64,000 nt of DNA from an uncultured Faecalibacterium sp. (GCA_937880095.1 CALFLK010000007.1:1-64000); one strand, 5' to 3'; counted from the first letter of the stretch, positions 1 through 8,873 are shown. Made by a program: numbers and translations. Notes: a model not told the origin generated them from the sequence alone.

Positions 1-40
1 TAAATGCGGGAAAACTCTTGTCGAGTTCTCTCGCATTTAT
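1..40. repeat. Inverted repeat at window edge (possible terminator)
   Basis: The first 40 bases form an imperfect stem (arms about 1-17 and 24-40) with a short TTGTC-like loop. No strong T-run follows on the plus strand, and the minus-strand side is cut off by the window edge. It may be a terminator for a gene outside the window. Nothing recognisable lies between it and the tRNA terminator at 165. Confidence 0.4.
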
Positions 41-164
41 TCTAATTATTCAGCACACATTTCCTGAAATACAACCGTTTTCTTGATCTATCAGCAGTGT
101 GTATGCGTTCAACTGAGAAACCAGTCTTTGCATCACAGCATTTACACAAAACCAAACACGAAAG

Positions 165-200
165 AAAGGACCTGATGATTCAAAAATCATCAGGTCCTTT
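165..200 (-). terminator. Intrinsic terminator of the tRNA-Ala gene
   Basis: A perfect 15-bp stem (165-179 with 186-200) with a 6-base loop sits directly after the 3' end of the tRNA on the minus strand and is followed by a T-rich tract. It would end the tRNA transcript. Confidence 0.8.
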
Positions 201-202
201 TT

Positions 203-278
203 TGGTGGAGATAAGCGGGATCGAACCGCTGACCTCCTGCATGCCATGCAGGCGCTCTCCCAGCTGAGCTATACCCCC
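203..278 (-). tRNA. tRNA-Ala (anticodon GGC)
   Basis: The minus strand folds as a full cloverleaf. The acceptor stem pairs 272-278 with 207-213, the D-arm carries AGCTCAGCTGGGAGAGC, the anticodon stem is CCTGC/GCAGG around the loop ATGGCAT, and the T-loop is GGTTCGATCC. Positions 34-36 of the loop read GGC, so it decodes GCC/GCU alanine codons. The 3' CCA (203-205) is encoded in the DNA. It is a single tRNA, with its own promoter upstream and a terminator downstream. Confidence 0.96.
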
Positions 279-302
279 ACAATCAATCTCGACTGCTTCA
301 CT

Positions 303-332
303 AAAATAACATCTCCGCAACGATTTTGTCAA
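303..332 (-). promoter_or_regulatory. Sigma-A promoter for tRNA-Ala
   Basis: Minus strand: a perfect -35 TTGACA (327-332) and a -10 TATTTT (303-308) with an 18-base spacer, placed about 25 bases before the tRNA 5' end. Confidence 0.65.
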
Positions 333-486
333 GAGCAATACAAGAATTCACCCGTATTTTTTATAAAATCACGGTTCTTTTTCGCATCTTTCAAAAATTT
401 TGTATATCATAGAATTTATTACATCACGTATTTCATTTTTTACTTAAAAGAGCCCTCGTTTTCCATCAAATCTGAATTTTTGTTTA

Positions 487-515
487 TTTACTATATAAAA
501 AAAAAGGAATATAAT
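487..515 (+). promoter_or_regulatory. Likely promoter of the activase operon
   Basis: Plus strand: -35 TTTACT (487-492), 17-base spacer, perfect -10 TATAAT (510-515). This leaves a 5' untranslated region of roughly 185 bases before the ATG at 706, in which I see no known riboswitch. The rest of 279-705 is AT-rich and holds no convincing gene. Confidence 0.5.
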
Positions 516-705
516 GGATATATTGTGAGGTCAACACCCCTTATTTTCATCATTTACCACGCAATTGCAATCCTGTATAAATGCTCGATTTTCATACATG
601 AAATGCCAGCGAAGCACCTGCTTGTGGCAATCGGACATTTTCCTATTGATTGCCTGCTTATAAAGCATGAAATCAAATATCCTGTAAGTGAAAATGGAGA
701 GTTCT

Positions 706-3657
706 ATGAGTATGCAAGTAGGAATCGACATTGGTTCCACAACCGTTAAGGTCGTCGTATTAGATGGCGACCAGATTTTATATCAAACCTACCGCCGCCA
801 CATGGCGCAGGTCCGAAAAGCCGCATTGGAGGCATTGTCCGATGCACGGGAGTTCTTGAAAGATAAACCTTTTTATGTTGCCATTTCCGGTTCTGCCGGT
901 CTCGGCGTAGCAGAATGTGCCGACATCGACTTTGTGCAGGAGGTTTTTTCCACCTACGAGGCGGTGCGCAAGTTAGAGCCTGATGCCGATGCTGTCGTTG
1001 AACTGGGCGGTGAAGATGCCAAAATCATTTTCCTGAGCGGCGGTCTGGAAGAACGCATGAACGGCAGCTGTGCTGGTGGTACCGGTGCTTTCATTGACCA
1101 GATGGCTTCCCTTTTGGATGTGACAGGCGATGAACTGGATGCACTCAGTCTGCAATGTCAGAAAATCTATCCGATTGCATCCCGCTGCGGTGTTTTTGCA
1201 AAGACCGACATTCAGCCCCTTTTGAATCAGGGCGCAAATAAGGCAGATATTGCCGCCAGCATTTTCCAAGCAGTGGTTGACCAGACCATCACCGGTCTGT
1301 CCCAAGGTCGTGAAATTAAGGGCAAGGTGCTTTTCCTGGGTGGCCCCCTGCATTATTACAAGGGTCTGCAAAAGCGTTTTGCCGAAACGCTACATCTGGA
1401 TGCACAGCACGCCATCTTCCCGGAATATGGTCGTTTTTCCGTAGCCATCGGTGCGGCACTGTACGCACCGGCAAGTGGCAAAACCGTTACGTTCGCAGAG
1501 CTGGAGCAGCGTTTGTCTGACACCAGCCGCCAAATCAAAACGACCAACTATTTGGAGCCACTGTTCAAAGACAACGCCGAGTACGAAGCTTTTGTCAACC
1601 GACATAAAAAAGCTTCTACCCCTTGGCGGGACATTCGCGATTATAGCGGTGATGCTTATCTGGGTATCGACTGCGGCAGTACCACAACCAAGTTGACCCT
1701 GATTGATGAGAACTGTGCGGTACTGTACCACTATTACAGCTCCAACCGCGGCAACCCTGTAGAAATCGTGCGCCAACAGCTCCAAAAGATTTACAAGCTT
1801 TGCGGTGACCATGTGCGTATCCGCAGCGCTGTTTCTACCGGATACGGCGAAGATTTAATCAAAAATGCGTTCAATCTGGACGAAGGCATTGTGGAAACCA
1901 TGGCACACTTTACCGCTGCCCGCCACTTTGCACCCAATGTGGATTTCATTCTGGACATTGGCGGTCAGGATATCAAGTGCTTCAAAATCAAGGATAACGC
2001 CATCGACAGCATCATGCTGAATGAGGCTTGTTCTTCCGGCTGTGGTTCCTTTATTGAAACCTTTGCTAAATCCATGGGTTACACTGCAGAGGAATTTGCC
2101 CATCTGGGTCTGTTTTCCCAGCATCCGGTGGATTTGGGTTCCCGCTGCACGGTGTTTATGAACTCCTCGGTAAAGCAGGCACAAAAAGACGGTGCCAGCG
2201 TGGAAGATATTTCCGCCGGGCTTTCGATCAGCGTCGTGAAAAACGTATTGTATAAGGTCATCCGCACCCGCAGCGCCAGCGATTTGGGCGAAAATATCGT
2301 GGTGCAGGGTGGTACTTTCCTGAACGATGCAGTTCTGCGCAGTTTCGAGCGCGAACTGGGGCACCCTGTAGTCCGTCCGCAAATTGCCGGCTTGATGGGC
2401 GCATACGGCGCTGCCATTTACGGAAAACGCCTTGGTCTTGCCCAAAGTACGATGCTGTCTGCCGACCAGCTGGAACAGTTTGTACATGAATCCCGCCCTG
2501 TAGTGTGCAAGGGCTGCACCAATCACTGCAATCTGACCATCAACACCTTCTCGGACGGCAAACGATTCATTTCCGGTAACCGCTGCGAAAAGCCGTTGGG
2601 TCTGATTCGTCAGGCATTGCCGGATATGTACCAGTACAAGCTGAACAAGATTCTTGCGCTTCAGGGCGTACCTGGCAAGCGCGGTAAAATCGGTTTGCCG
2701 CTGGGCTTGAATATGTATGAAAACATTCATTTCTGGCACGCGTTCTTTACTTCTCTGGGCTATGAGGTTGTTTTGTCAGATTTGTCCTCTCGTAATTTGT
2801 ACCGCAAGGGTCAGCATACCATTCCTTCCGATACTGCCTGCTATCCGGCAAAGCTGATGCACGGTCACATTGAAAACCTGCTGGAAAAAGGCGTACCTAC
2901 TATTTTCTATCCCTGCCAGTCTTACAACTTCAATGAAAAGAAGGGCGATAACTGCTACAACTGCCCGGTTGTTGCCTATTATCCCGAACTGCTGGCGGGC
3001 AATGTTTCCGCACTGCATCAGGTGCAGTTCTGGTATCCGTACGTGAGCCTGAACGACCCGAAATGGTTTGCAAAACAGGCTTACGAATTTTTAAGTCAGA
3101 AGGACCCCACGATCACAAAAAAAGAAGTGCGAGAAGCAGCCAAAGCGGCTTACCACAACTACGAGCTGCAAAAAGAAGACAACAAGCGCATGGGTCGCCA
3201 GGCGATTGAAAAAGCCCGCGAAATGGGCGTTGGCATTATTGTGCTGGCTGGTCGCCCCTATCATATTGACCCGGAAATCAACCACGGTGTCAACAGCTTG
3301 ATTACTTCTTTGGGTTGGGCTGTGATTTCTGAGGACTGCGTGGCAGATTTGGTAGAGCCGGTAAAGGTCAATGTACTGAACCAGTGGACCTATCATTCCC
3401 GCCTGTACAACGCAGCTAAATTTGTGACACAGAACAAAGATATGGAGCTGGTACAGCTGGTATCCTTTGGCTGTGGTATTGATGCCATTACAACCGACGA
3501 GGTTTCCAGTATTTTGTCCAACGGCGGCAAGCTGTACACGGAGCTGAAAATCGACGAAATCAACAATCTGGGCGCTGTAAAAATCCGATTGCGCAGTCTG
3601 ATGGGTGCCGTTCGGGAAAGAGAGGTGGAACAGTCTTATGAATTCGCAAACAAATAA
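706..3657 (+). CDS. Acyl-CoA dehydratase activase-like protein, tandem ASKHA ATPase (983 aa)
   Basis: Member of the BadF/BadG/BcrA/HgdC activator family. Known relatives use ATP hydrolysis to push an electron from a [4Fe-4S] cluster into 2-hydroxyacyl-CoA dehydratases. There are two ATPase modules: the first starts with DIGSTTVK (about residues 8-15) and has candidate cluster cysteines C122 (SCAGGTGAF) and C161 (SRCGVF). The second starts with GIDCGSTTTK (about 320) and has C442/C446 and C481 (SRCTVF). A third region after about 595 has a CKGCTNHC motif (C601, C604, C608) and C627, plus later YPCQSYN and CYNCPVV clusters, resembling the DUF2229/HgdB-like part. ATG 706 is chosen because GGAGA lies 6 bases before it; GTG 688 is less likely. 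It overlaps the next gene by 20 bases. The substrate is unknown, and no dehydratase subunits are beside it. Confidence 0.85.
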   Translation: MSMQVGIDIGSTTVKVVVLDGDQILYQTYRRHMAQVRKAALEALSDAREFLKDKPFYVAISGSAGLGVAECADIDFVQEVFSTYEAVRKLEPDADAVVELGGEDAKIIFLSGGLEERMNGSCAGGTGAFIDQMASLLDVTGDELDALSLQCQKIYPIASRCGVFAKTDIQPLLNQGANKADIAASIFQAVVDQTITGLSQGREIKGKVLFLGGPLHYYKGLQKRFAETLHLDAQHAIFPEYGRFSVAIGAALYAPASGKTVTFAELEQRLSDTSRQIKTTNYLEPLFKDNAEYEAFVNRHKKASTPWRDIRDYSGDAYLGIDCGSTTTKLTLIDENCAVLYHYYSSNRGNPVEIVRQQLQKIYKLCGDHVRIRSAVSTGYGEDLIKNAFNLDEGIVETMAHFTAARHFAPNVDFILDIGGQDIKCFKIKDNAIDSIMLNEACSSGCGSFIETFAKSMGYTAEEFAHLGLFSQHPVDLGSRCTVFMNSSVKQAQKDGASVEDISAGLSISVVKNVLYKVIRTRSASDLGENIVVQGGTFLNDAVLRSFERELGHPVVRPQIAGLMGAYGAAIYGKRLGLAQSTMLSADQLEQFVHESRPVVCKGCTNHCNLTINTFSDGKRFISGNRCEKPLGLIRQALPDMYQYKLNKILALQGVPGKRGKIGLPLGLNMYENIHFWHAFFTSLGYEVVLSDLSSRNLYRKGQHTIPSDTACYPAKLMHGHIENLLEKGVPTIFYPCQSYNFNEKKGDNCYNCPVVAYYPELLAGNVSALHQVQFWYPYVSLNDPKWFAKQAYEFLSQKDPTITKKEVREAAKAAYHNYELQKEDNKRMGRQAIEKAREMGVGIIVLAGRPYHIDPEINHGVNSLITSLGWAVISEDCVADLVEPVKVNVLNQWTYHSRLYNAAKFVTQNKDMELVQLVSFGCGIDAITTDEVSSILSNGGKLYTELKIDEINNLGAVKIRLRSLMGAVREREVEQSYEFANK

Positions 3658-4930
3658 TCCGCAGACAAAGCCTCTGTTCACGAAGGAAATGCGAAAGACG
3701 CACACGATTCTTGTGCCGACTATGCTTCCGATTCACTTTCAGATTCTGGGCGACGTTCTTGAAACCTACGGCTACAAAGTAAAAGTTCTGGCAAACACCG
3801 GCAATCAGGTCATCCGCGAGGGTCTGAAAAACGTACATAATGATACCTGCTACCCTGCCCAGCTGGTTATCGGTCAGATGATCGATGCTCTGGAACACAA
3901 CAAAGATCTGGATTTGGATAAGGTTGCTTTGTTTATCACGCAGACAGGCGGTGGATGCCGTGCATCCAACTATCTGTATCTGCTGCGAAAAGCACTGGAT
4001 AAAAGTGGCTATGAAAATATTCCTGTTATCGCAGGCAGCTTTTTGAAAAATGATATGTGCCCCGGCTTTTCTCTGCCGAAATCCATGCTGCTGCAAGCCC
4101 TGTACGGTGTATTCTGCGGCGATTTGATTATGCTGTTGAATAACCAGTGCCGTCCTTATGAAGTAGAAGCAGGTGCTTCACAAAAGGCCGTTGAGGATTC
4201 GATTCACATTGCGGATGAGCTGTTCATGCATCACAATCTGCTCACTTGGGGACAGGTTTCCCGCTTGATGAAAGAAATCATCCAGCGTTTCGACCGCATC
4301 GAACGCCGCAAGGAAGAAAAAATCAAAGTGGGTATCGTTGGAGAAATCTACGTCAAGTATTCGCCGCTGGGCAACAACAATCTGGAAGAGTTCCTCTTAC
4401 AGGAAGGTTGCGAAGTGGTTTCTCCCGGTTTGATGGATTTTCTGCTATACTGTCTGGTCAACACCCAGTATGACCGCCAGTATTATGGCATGGGTCGTCT
4501 GAAGGCATTCTGCATCAAGCCTGTTCTGCAGTTTTTGATGAAGAAGAAGCGCCAGATGATTCAGCTGATTCAGGAAAACAGCAGCTTTACACCGCCTTGC
4601 CCCTTTGAAGTGACTATGGCATCTGCGGATGGTTATATCGGTCATGGCGTAAAAATGGGCGAAGGCTGGCTGCTGACGGCTGAAATGGTTGAACTGATTC
4701 AGCACGCACACGTCAACAATATCATTTGCACCCAGCCGTTTGGTTGTCTGCCCAATCATATTGCCGGCAAGGGCGTCATGCGTACCATTAAAGAGAAAAA
4801 TCCTCAGGCAAACATTGTTGCTGTGGACTATGACTCCAGTTCTTCTGCCGTAAACCAGCAAAATCGCATCAAGCTGATGCTGGCGAACGCACGCCTGACA
4901 CAGCAGAAAGAAAATTCCGCGGCAGATTGA
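3638..4930 (+). CDS. DUF2229-type 2-hydroxyacyl-CoA dehydratase-related protein (430 aa)
   Basis: Its sequence continues the C-terminal part of the large fused activase proteins of other Clostridia: an N-terminal VPTMLPIHFQILGDVLETYG block, a conserved NDTCYPAQLVIGQMIDAL motif, TQTGGGCRASNYL, and later TQPFGCLPNHIAGKG. The conserved cysteines suggest Fe-S or redox chemistry together with the upstream protein. ATG 3638 has an AGGTGG ribosome site inside the end of the upstream gene, and the two reading frames overlap by 20 bases, so translation is probably coupled. In many relatives this region is fused to the activase (family knowledge). The encoded pair here is split in a +1 frame relation. 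The reaction catalysed is unknown. Confidence 0.8.
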   Translation: MNSQTNNPQTKPLFTKEMRKTHTILVPTMLPIHFQILGDVLETYGYKVKVLANTGNQVIREGLKNVHNDTCYPAQLVIGQMIDALEHNKDLDLDKVALFITQTGGGCRASNYLYLLRKALDKSGYENIPVIAGSFLKNDMCPGFSLPKSMLLQALYGVFCGDLIMLLNNQCRPYEVEAGASQKAVEDSIHIADELFMHHNLLTWGQVSRLMKEIIQRFDRIERRKEEKIKVGIVGEIYVKYSPLGNNNLEEFLLQEGCEVVSPGLMDFLLYCLVNTQYDRQYYGMGRLKAFCIKPVLQFLMKKKRQMIQLIQENSSFTPPCPFEVTMASADGYIGHGVKMGEGWLLTAEMVELIQHAHVNNIICTQPFGCLPNHIAGKGVMRTIKEKNPQANIVAVDYDSSSSAVNQQNRIKLMLANARLTQQKENSAAD

Positions 4931-4945
4931 TTTTATATTGCAATG

Positions 4946-4982
4946 GTGACATCCGGCTTTTTGCTGGGTGTCACTTTTTTAT
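4946..4982 (+). terminator. Terminator of the activase operon
   Basis: Stem 4946-4954 with 4966-4974 (one G-T pair), followed by a run of T (4975-4981). Confidence 0.75.
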
Positions 4983-5117
4983 TGCCCTTTAGCTGTTTTC
5001 TGCCAAACTCCTTTTGATCTGGTATGCGTGCTACCCTTGTCAGAACACAAAATCGGGTGTAAAATGCTTGTTACACGCTATACTGCGGCTCAGCCGCTTT
5101 ACGATAGGAGAAACACT

Positions 5118-6104
5118 ATGGAAATCATCATTCGCCAGGCGATTCTACATATTCTGGATTCTACCACCGATCAGCCCGACTTTTCCGAATGCCCTATGGA
5201 GCTTAGCCCGGATAAAGCCGCCTATTTGCAAACCTGCATTGAGCGTATGCTGGCAACCGACGAAGCTCGTGTCTGTCGCTTGACCGAAAATTCCGCTTTC
5301 CGCATGGAACTGGAACAGAATAAGGATTTCATCGACTTGTCCCGCCGCATTGCCGGTGTGATGTTTGATTTCATGCACGCACACCCCAGTATCCCCTCTG
5401 CCGATTTGGCTGTCGTGGATTACGACTGCGAGGGCGAAGGCTATCTGGCAGTTTTGAAGCTGAACTATAAGAGTGGCTACACGCACATTACCGAGCAGGT
5501 ACAGGATGGACCGTTGCAGCATACCATTATGCATCAGCGTGTCTGCCTACCCTCCCCTACAGTGAAAATTGAAGAGGGCGCTTTGATTCGTTATCGTGAC
5601 GGCGCGGTACGACTGGTAGAAAAGAAGTACGATCTGGACGGCAAAAAGGATTTCTATTTGTCCTCTGTCATTTTTGAATGCACGCAGGAACTGACCGAAA
5701 AGAAAAAGCTGGAAGTCATTCAGAAAGCTGCTACGCAGGCTGTGCAGGATGCTTACACCGAAGAGCCCCACGCTGCAGAACAGGTCGCTGTGATTTTATC
5801 CAATCAGGCAGCTGTACAGGACAACGTGATTTCCGTACAGGCTGTGAAAGAACAAATCGAGGAGATGTACCCCCTCGCAGCAATCCCCTTTGAAACTGCC
5901 GTGGAAGAAGCACAGGTGGATATTGCCGAACCGGTTAAAGTGACACCTGCCCGCATTCGCCGTTTGGAAAGCCGTTGCCTAAAAACTGCCAGCGGTATTG
6001 AAATCAAAATCCCGGCGGAACTAATTGCTGCTGACAGCGCAGTAGAGTTTATTCATGGCGATGATGGCAGCTTGTCTATGCTGATCAAAGACGTGATTCT
6101 GTAA
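5118..6104 (+). CDS. Nucleoid-associated protein, NdpA/YejK family (328 aa)
   Basis: The N-terminal MEIIIRQAILHILD opening, the central FMHAHPSIPSADLAVVDY and YLAVLKLNYKSGYTH segments, and the total length fit the NdpA/YejK (PF04245) family of nucleoid-associated proteins, which bind DNA. ATG 5118 has a TAGGAG ribosome site 7 bases upstream; the longer reading frame from 4968 would start inside the preceding terminator. The gene stands alone between two terminators. The C-terminal lysine/arginine-rich stretch (VTPARIRRLESRCLK) may contact DNA. The function in this organism is inferred from family membership only. Confidence 0.8.
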   Translation: MEIIIRQAILHILDSTTDQPDFSECPMELSPDKAAYLQTCIERMLATDEARVCRLTENSAFRMELEQNKDFIDLSRRIAGVMFDFMHAHPSIPSADLAVVDYDCEGEGYLAVLKLNYKSGYTHITEQVQDGPLQHTIMHQRVCLPSPTVKIEEGALIRYRDGAVRLVEKKYDLDGKKDFYLSSVIFECTQELTEKKKLEVIQKAATQAVQDAYTEEPHAAEQVAVILSNQAAVQDNVISVQAVKEQIEEMYPLAAIPFETAVEEAQVDIAEPVKVTPARIRRLESRCLKTASGIEIKIPAELIAADSAVEFIHGDDGSLSMLIKDVIL

Positions 6105-6125
6105 GGTTTTCTTATACACAAAACA

Positions 6126-6167
6126 AAAAAGAGCAGGCGGAGTATAAAATCTCTGTCTGCTCTTTTT
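6126..6167. terminator. Bidirectional terminator
   Basis: A 17-bp stem (6126-6142 with 6151-6167) is flanked by A-run and T-run on either side. It serves both the NdpA-like gene (+) and the XRE gene (-) that converge on it. Confidence 0.85.
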
Positions 6168-6171
6168 ATGC

Positions 6172-6378
6172 TCAAAAATAGAATAAATCCTCAAACTTTT
6201 TATCCAGTGCAATACACAAAATCAGTGCTAATTTTGCGGTGGGATTGAACTGCCCCGTTTCAATGGAACTGATGGTATTTCTGGAAACACCCACCATCTG
6301 CGCTAATTCAGTTTGTGATAACTTTTTTTCGCTTCGGGCTTCTTTTAAGTGATTTTTCAGAACTAATTTTTCATCCAT
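6172..6378 (-). CDS. XRE-family DNA-binding regulator (68 aa)
   Basis: A small Cro/CI-type helix-turn-helix protein with almost nothing outside the DNA-binding domain. The motif is LSQTELAQMVGVSRNTISSIE (about residues 20-40), with the recognition helix around SRNTISSIE. Regulators of this size with a GQFNPTAKLALILCIALDK tail are usually repressors of their own operon. It is the second gene of a two-gene operon, 18 bases after the DUF6442-like membrane protein. Two CAAGT-N2-ACTTG-like palindromes overlap the operon promoter and are the likely binding sites (inference). Confidence 0.9.
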   Translation of the reverse strand: MDEKLVLKNHLKEARSEKKLSQTELAQMVGVSRNTISSIETGQFNPTAKLALILCIALDKKFEDLFYF

Positions 6379-6396
6379 AAGTTACAAACAGCCTTT

Positions 6397-6714
6397 TCAC
6401 AGAATCGCAGAAAGATAGTCAATCAGGTTAATTACTGCAGAAGCTCCCCAAAATAGCCCGAAAAAGGATGCACTTTTCTGTTTTTGACGAATCCATTTAT
6501 ATACATACTGACCGCAAAAAACAGAGGCGTATACAGCGTACAAATCCTGATATGGGAGGTTATAATTCATTTTGATTAGCATGAGGATCAGGCAGATAAT
6601 TAAACCAACGATCATTCCCCAATAACCGCTTTTTTGCTGAATATCCAGCTCCATTTCATCCATCTGGTTCGGTTTTTGCATTTGGGCTTTTTTCAAGATT
6701 TCGTCCTTTGTCAT
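6397..6714 (-). CDS. DUF6442-like small membrane protein (105 aa)
   Basis: Starts MTKDEILKKAQMQKPNQMDE, followed by three hydrophobic segments (about residues 27-45, 50-68 and 78-100). This layout and the MTKDEILKKAQ opening match DUF6442-type proteins, which are commonly found next to small XRE regulators (family knowledge). ATG 6714 is preferred over the upstream start at 6816 because GGAGCG lies 8 bases before it and the promoter lies between the two. The function is unknown. Co-transcription with the XRE gene suggests a membrane protein paired with its regulator. Confidence 0.7.
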   Translation of the reverse strand: MTKDEILKKAQMQKPNQMDEMELDIQQKSGYWGMIVGLIICLILMLIKMNYNLPYQDLYAVYASVFCGQYVYKWIRQKQKSASFFGLFWGASAVINLIDYLSAIL

Positions 6715-6736
6715 ATAGAATCGCTCCTTTCCGTTG

Positions 6737-6786
6737 CCAAGTTTACTTTGCAACCTTATTATAGCAATACCAAGTTTACTTGTCAA
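6737..6786 (-). promoter_or_regulatory. Promoter with two overlapping operator palindromes
   Basis: Minus strand: perfect -35 TTGACA (6781-6786), 17-base spacer, perfect -10 TATAAT (6758-6763). A palindrome CAAGTAAACTTG (6771-6782) fills the spacer and a near copy (6737-6750) lies just downstream of the -10. Both would block RNA polymerase if bound, which fits autorepression by the XRE protein of the same operon (inference). Confidence 0.75.
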
Positions 6787-6819
6787 CACGGATTGCAGCA
6801 AAACTGCAAAATACAAAAT

Positions 6820-6856
6820 AAAATCGACAGCACCTTTCTAAAAGGATACTGTCGAT
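6820..6856 (-). terminator. Terminator of the DUF4364 gene
   Basis: Stem ATCGACAG (6823-6830) with CTGTCGAT (6849-6856), with further inner pairing, followed on the minus strand by a T-rich tract. Confidence 0.65.
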
Positions 6857-6899
6857 CATCATTTTATAAGTGCTTGCCTAGCCGGCAGGCTTTTTCATT

Positions 6900-7457
6900 T
6901 CAGTCATCGTCCTCGCTGGGTGCGGTCAAGGCATCCAGCAGCAACTGATAGATTTCGCTGCCACGCAGAACAAAACGCTTTTTCACCATTTCTGCTGTCA
7001 ATCGGTCCGGCATCATCAGCTCCAGACTGAAATCCTGCTTACGGACACCAGCAATGGAGCAGCGAATCGACCACCCCGCCGGGGTTTCTTTTACCTCTGC
7101 ATGATACTCTGCCGACTTCTGGTTCCAAACCTGCGCGCGAATAGCTGCTTTGATTGCCGCAATCCGCACGCTGCGCGGAAGGTCATCTTCCAGCTCTAAA
7201 GCAACTTTTGCACCCGTTGCTGTGATGCTATACGCTTCGCCCTGCTTTTTCACCAGCTTACGCTCGACTACGTCCGCCAAGCCATCACAAAACTCAAAGT
7301 AATTCACCAGCTGCTCTTCCAGCAGCGCGGTTTCTATTTCCTGCCGAGTCAACGGACCGGCATTTTTTATCAAATAGCACAGCAGCAAACGAATCTGTGT
7401 GCTGCTTGTCAGTCCACCGGGTTTGACACCGGCGGTAAAAACATTGCTTTCTGCCAT
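6900..7457 (-). CDS. DUF4364 family winged-helix protein (185 aa)
   Basis: The opening GGLTSSTQIRLLLCYLIKNA followed by helix-rich LTRQEIETALLEEQLVNYFEF and a basic wing region matches DUF4364, a Clostridia family with an N-terminal winged helix-turn-helix (about residues 15-80) and an unknown C-terminal domain. The C-terminus ends in an acidic SEDDD tail. It lies just downstream of the S1-domain gene on the same strand, about 65 bases away, and may share its transcript. DNA-binding is probable from the fold; targets are unknown. Confidence 0.8.
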   Translation of the reverse strand: MAESNVFTAGVKPGGLTSSTQIRLLLCYLIKNAGPLTRQEIETALLEEQLVNYFEFCDGLADVVERKLVKKQGEAYSITATGAKVALELEDDLPRSVRIAAIKAAIRAQVWNQKSAEYHAEVKETPAGWSIRCSIAGVRKQDFSLELMMPDRLTAEMVKKRFVLRGSEIYQLLLDALTAPSEDDD

Positions 7458-7523
7458 CGTTCCTTCCCCCTTTACAACTGGATCCGGTATTCACTCTTCT
7501 ATTATAAAGGGTTCTTGCCAAAG

Positions 7524-8447
7524 TTACAAGACTGCGGCAGCGAAGTCTGTCTCAATCTTTTTGCCGCTTTCCGGTGTGGAGTAAACCCACTGATCGATTT
7601 GTCCGTCGGTCTGGGTGTAGCGTAAATCAAAGCGAATCTTCTTTTCCAGATTCCGATTCACGATCACCAGTTTAATTTTCATCTTTTCCGGCAGAATATT
7701 CTTGATGTATACGCTCACAGGCTGACCGGGCTGCAATGCCGGACAGGATTCCGCAAGACCTGCCAGATTGGGCGCAAGCTCGATAAACGTGCCGTAGCTT
7801 TCCACACTGCGCACAATACCTACCACCGTTTCACCGATCGAGAAATTGGCGGCATTTTCTGCCCAGGTACCCAGCAGTTCCCGCAGGGTCAGGACAAAAC
7901 GATCCTGCGCATCCCGACTCTTAATCACACAATAAATATGCTGTCCTACCGATACACGGTCCAGCGGCGAGGAAATACGGCTTACTGACAGGCAGTCAAT
8001 GGGCAGCAAGGCATTGATACCGCAGCCCACATCACAAAATGCGCCGAACGGCTCCACATGAGTCACCACAGCTTCCACCACATCGCCGGGGTGCAGATGA
8101 TTCAGATACACCTCACGGCATCTGTGCTGTGCTTCCGCACGGGAAAGCAGCAGCTGCTGTTCCCCTTTGGGACCCTGCTGGAAACCCAAAATCACAAAAC
8201 AGGTTGCACGGCCTACGCGTGTCAGAACCGCAATATCCCGCACGCTGCCGGTATCTGCACCTTCTGCACACTGGGCAAAAGGCATTACTCCCTGATAGTT
8301 GCCGATTCGGAAACGAAGCTGACGCTGAGCATCAAATGCCAGCGCTGTAGCCTGTACAATTTCCCCCGAAAGGATTGCCGCCTTGATTTGTTCCAGACTA
8401 AAATGCTCCGCACTGCGATAACTGTCTTCCATACGAAATTCCTGCAT
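7524..8447 (-). CDS. S1 RNA-binding domain protein with two S1 repeats (307 aa)
   Basis: Two S1/OB domains are readable: GDVVEAVVTHVEPFGAFCDV with GINALLPI (about residues 125-195) and GETVVGIVRSVESYGTFIEL with NLAGLAE (about 205-270). The N-terminal 120 residues include LEQIKAAILSGEIVQATA, typical of Clostridia S1-like proteins that are not the full ribosomal S1. ATG 8447 has GAGAGGAA upstream; the longer frame from 8504 lacks such a site. It probably binds RNA in translation or stability control, but the specific role is not known. Confidence 0.82.
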   Translation of the reverse strand: MQEFRMEDSYRSAEHFSLEQIKAAILSGEIVQATALAFDAQRQLRFRIGNYQGVMPFAQCAEGADTGSVRDIAVLTRVGRATCFVILGFQQGPKGEQQLLLSRAEAQHRCREVYLNHLHPGDVVEAVVTHVEPFGAFCDVGCGINALLPIDCLSVSRISSPLDRVSVGQHIYCVIKSRDAQDRFVLTLRELLGTWAENAANFSIGETVVGIVRSVESYGTFIELAPNLAGLAESCPALQPGQPVSVYIKNILPEKMKIKLVIVNRNLEKKIRFDLRYTQTDGQIDQWVYSTPESGKKIETDFAAAVL

Positions 8448-8675
8448 GATTGTTCCTCTCTTCCTGCTTTTTCCCGACCGCTGATACGGCACGGTATACT
8501 GCATATATATGTGCTTTCATCCGGTTCTATTGCTTTGTCTTTGTTTTTTCTTCTGCGCCTGGGGTAAAAAGAGCTTTTTCTCTTTTAACCACTCCCGGTC
8601 TGTGCTATAATTCTATTGTATACGTTTCATTGTTAGCGCATATAAATTTGTATCGTGCAGAAAGGAATGCGAACC

Positions 8676-8873
8676 ATGGATATCCACGTTGGCGATACCA
8701 TTCAAACCAAGAAAAGCCACCCTTGTGGGGCTAACAGCTTCTCTGTCCTGCGTGTCGGCATGGACTTTCGTATCCGCTGCAACGGATGCGGGCATGAAAT
8801 CATGCTGCCTCGTGCAAAAATCGAGAAGAACATCAAAAAAGTGATTCCCGCCGAAAATGCCGAACTGAAATAG
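8676..8873 (+). CDS. DUF951 family zinc-ribbon-like protein (65 aa)
   Basis: MDIHVGDTIQTKKSHPCG and VLRVGMDFRIRCNGCGHEI are hallmark stretches of DUF951. Three cysteines (in HPCG and CNGCG) and a histidine suggest a metal site. ATG 8676 is chosen because family members begin MDI-VGD; AAAGGA lies upstream. It is the first gene of the rightward housekeeping block and precedes prfA by 42 bases. A -10-like TATAAT is visible at about 8608. The function is unknown; the family is widely conserved in Firmicutes. Confidence 0.88.
   Translation: MDIHVGDTIQTKKSHPCGANSFSVLRVGMDFRIRCNGCGHEIMLPRAKIEKNIKKVIPAENAELK

Noticed and set aside
3638..3657. Programmed ribosomal frameshift joining the two activase genes
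   Set aside because: The second gene has its own ribosome site and ATG in the overlap, and no slippery heptamer is evident, so separate translation is the simpler reading.
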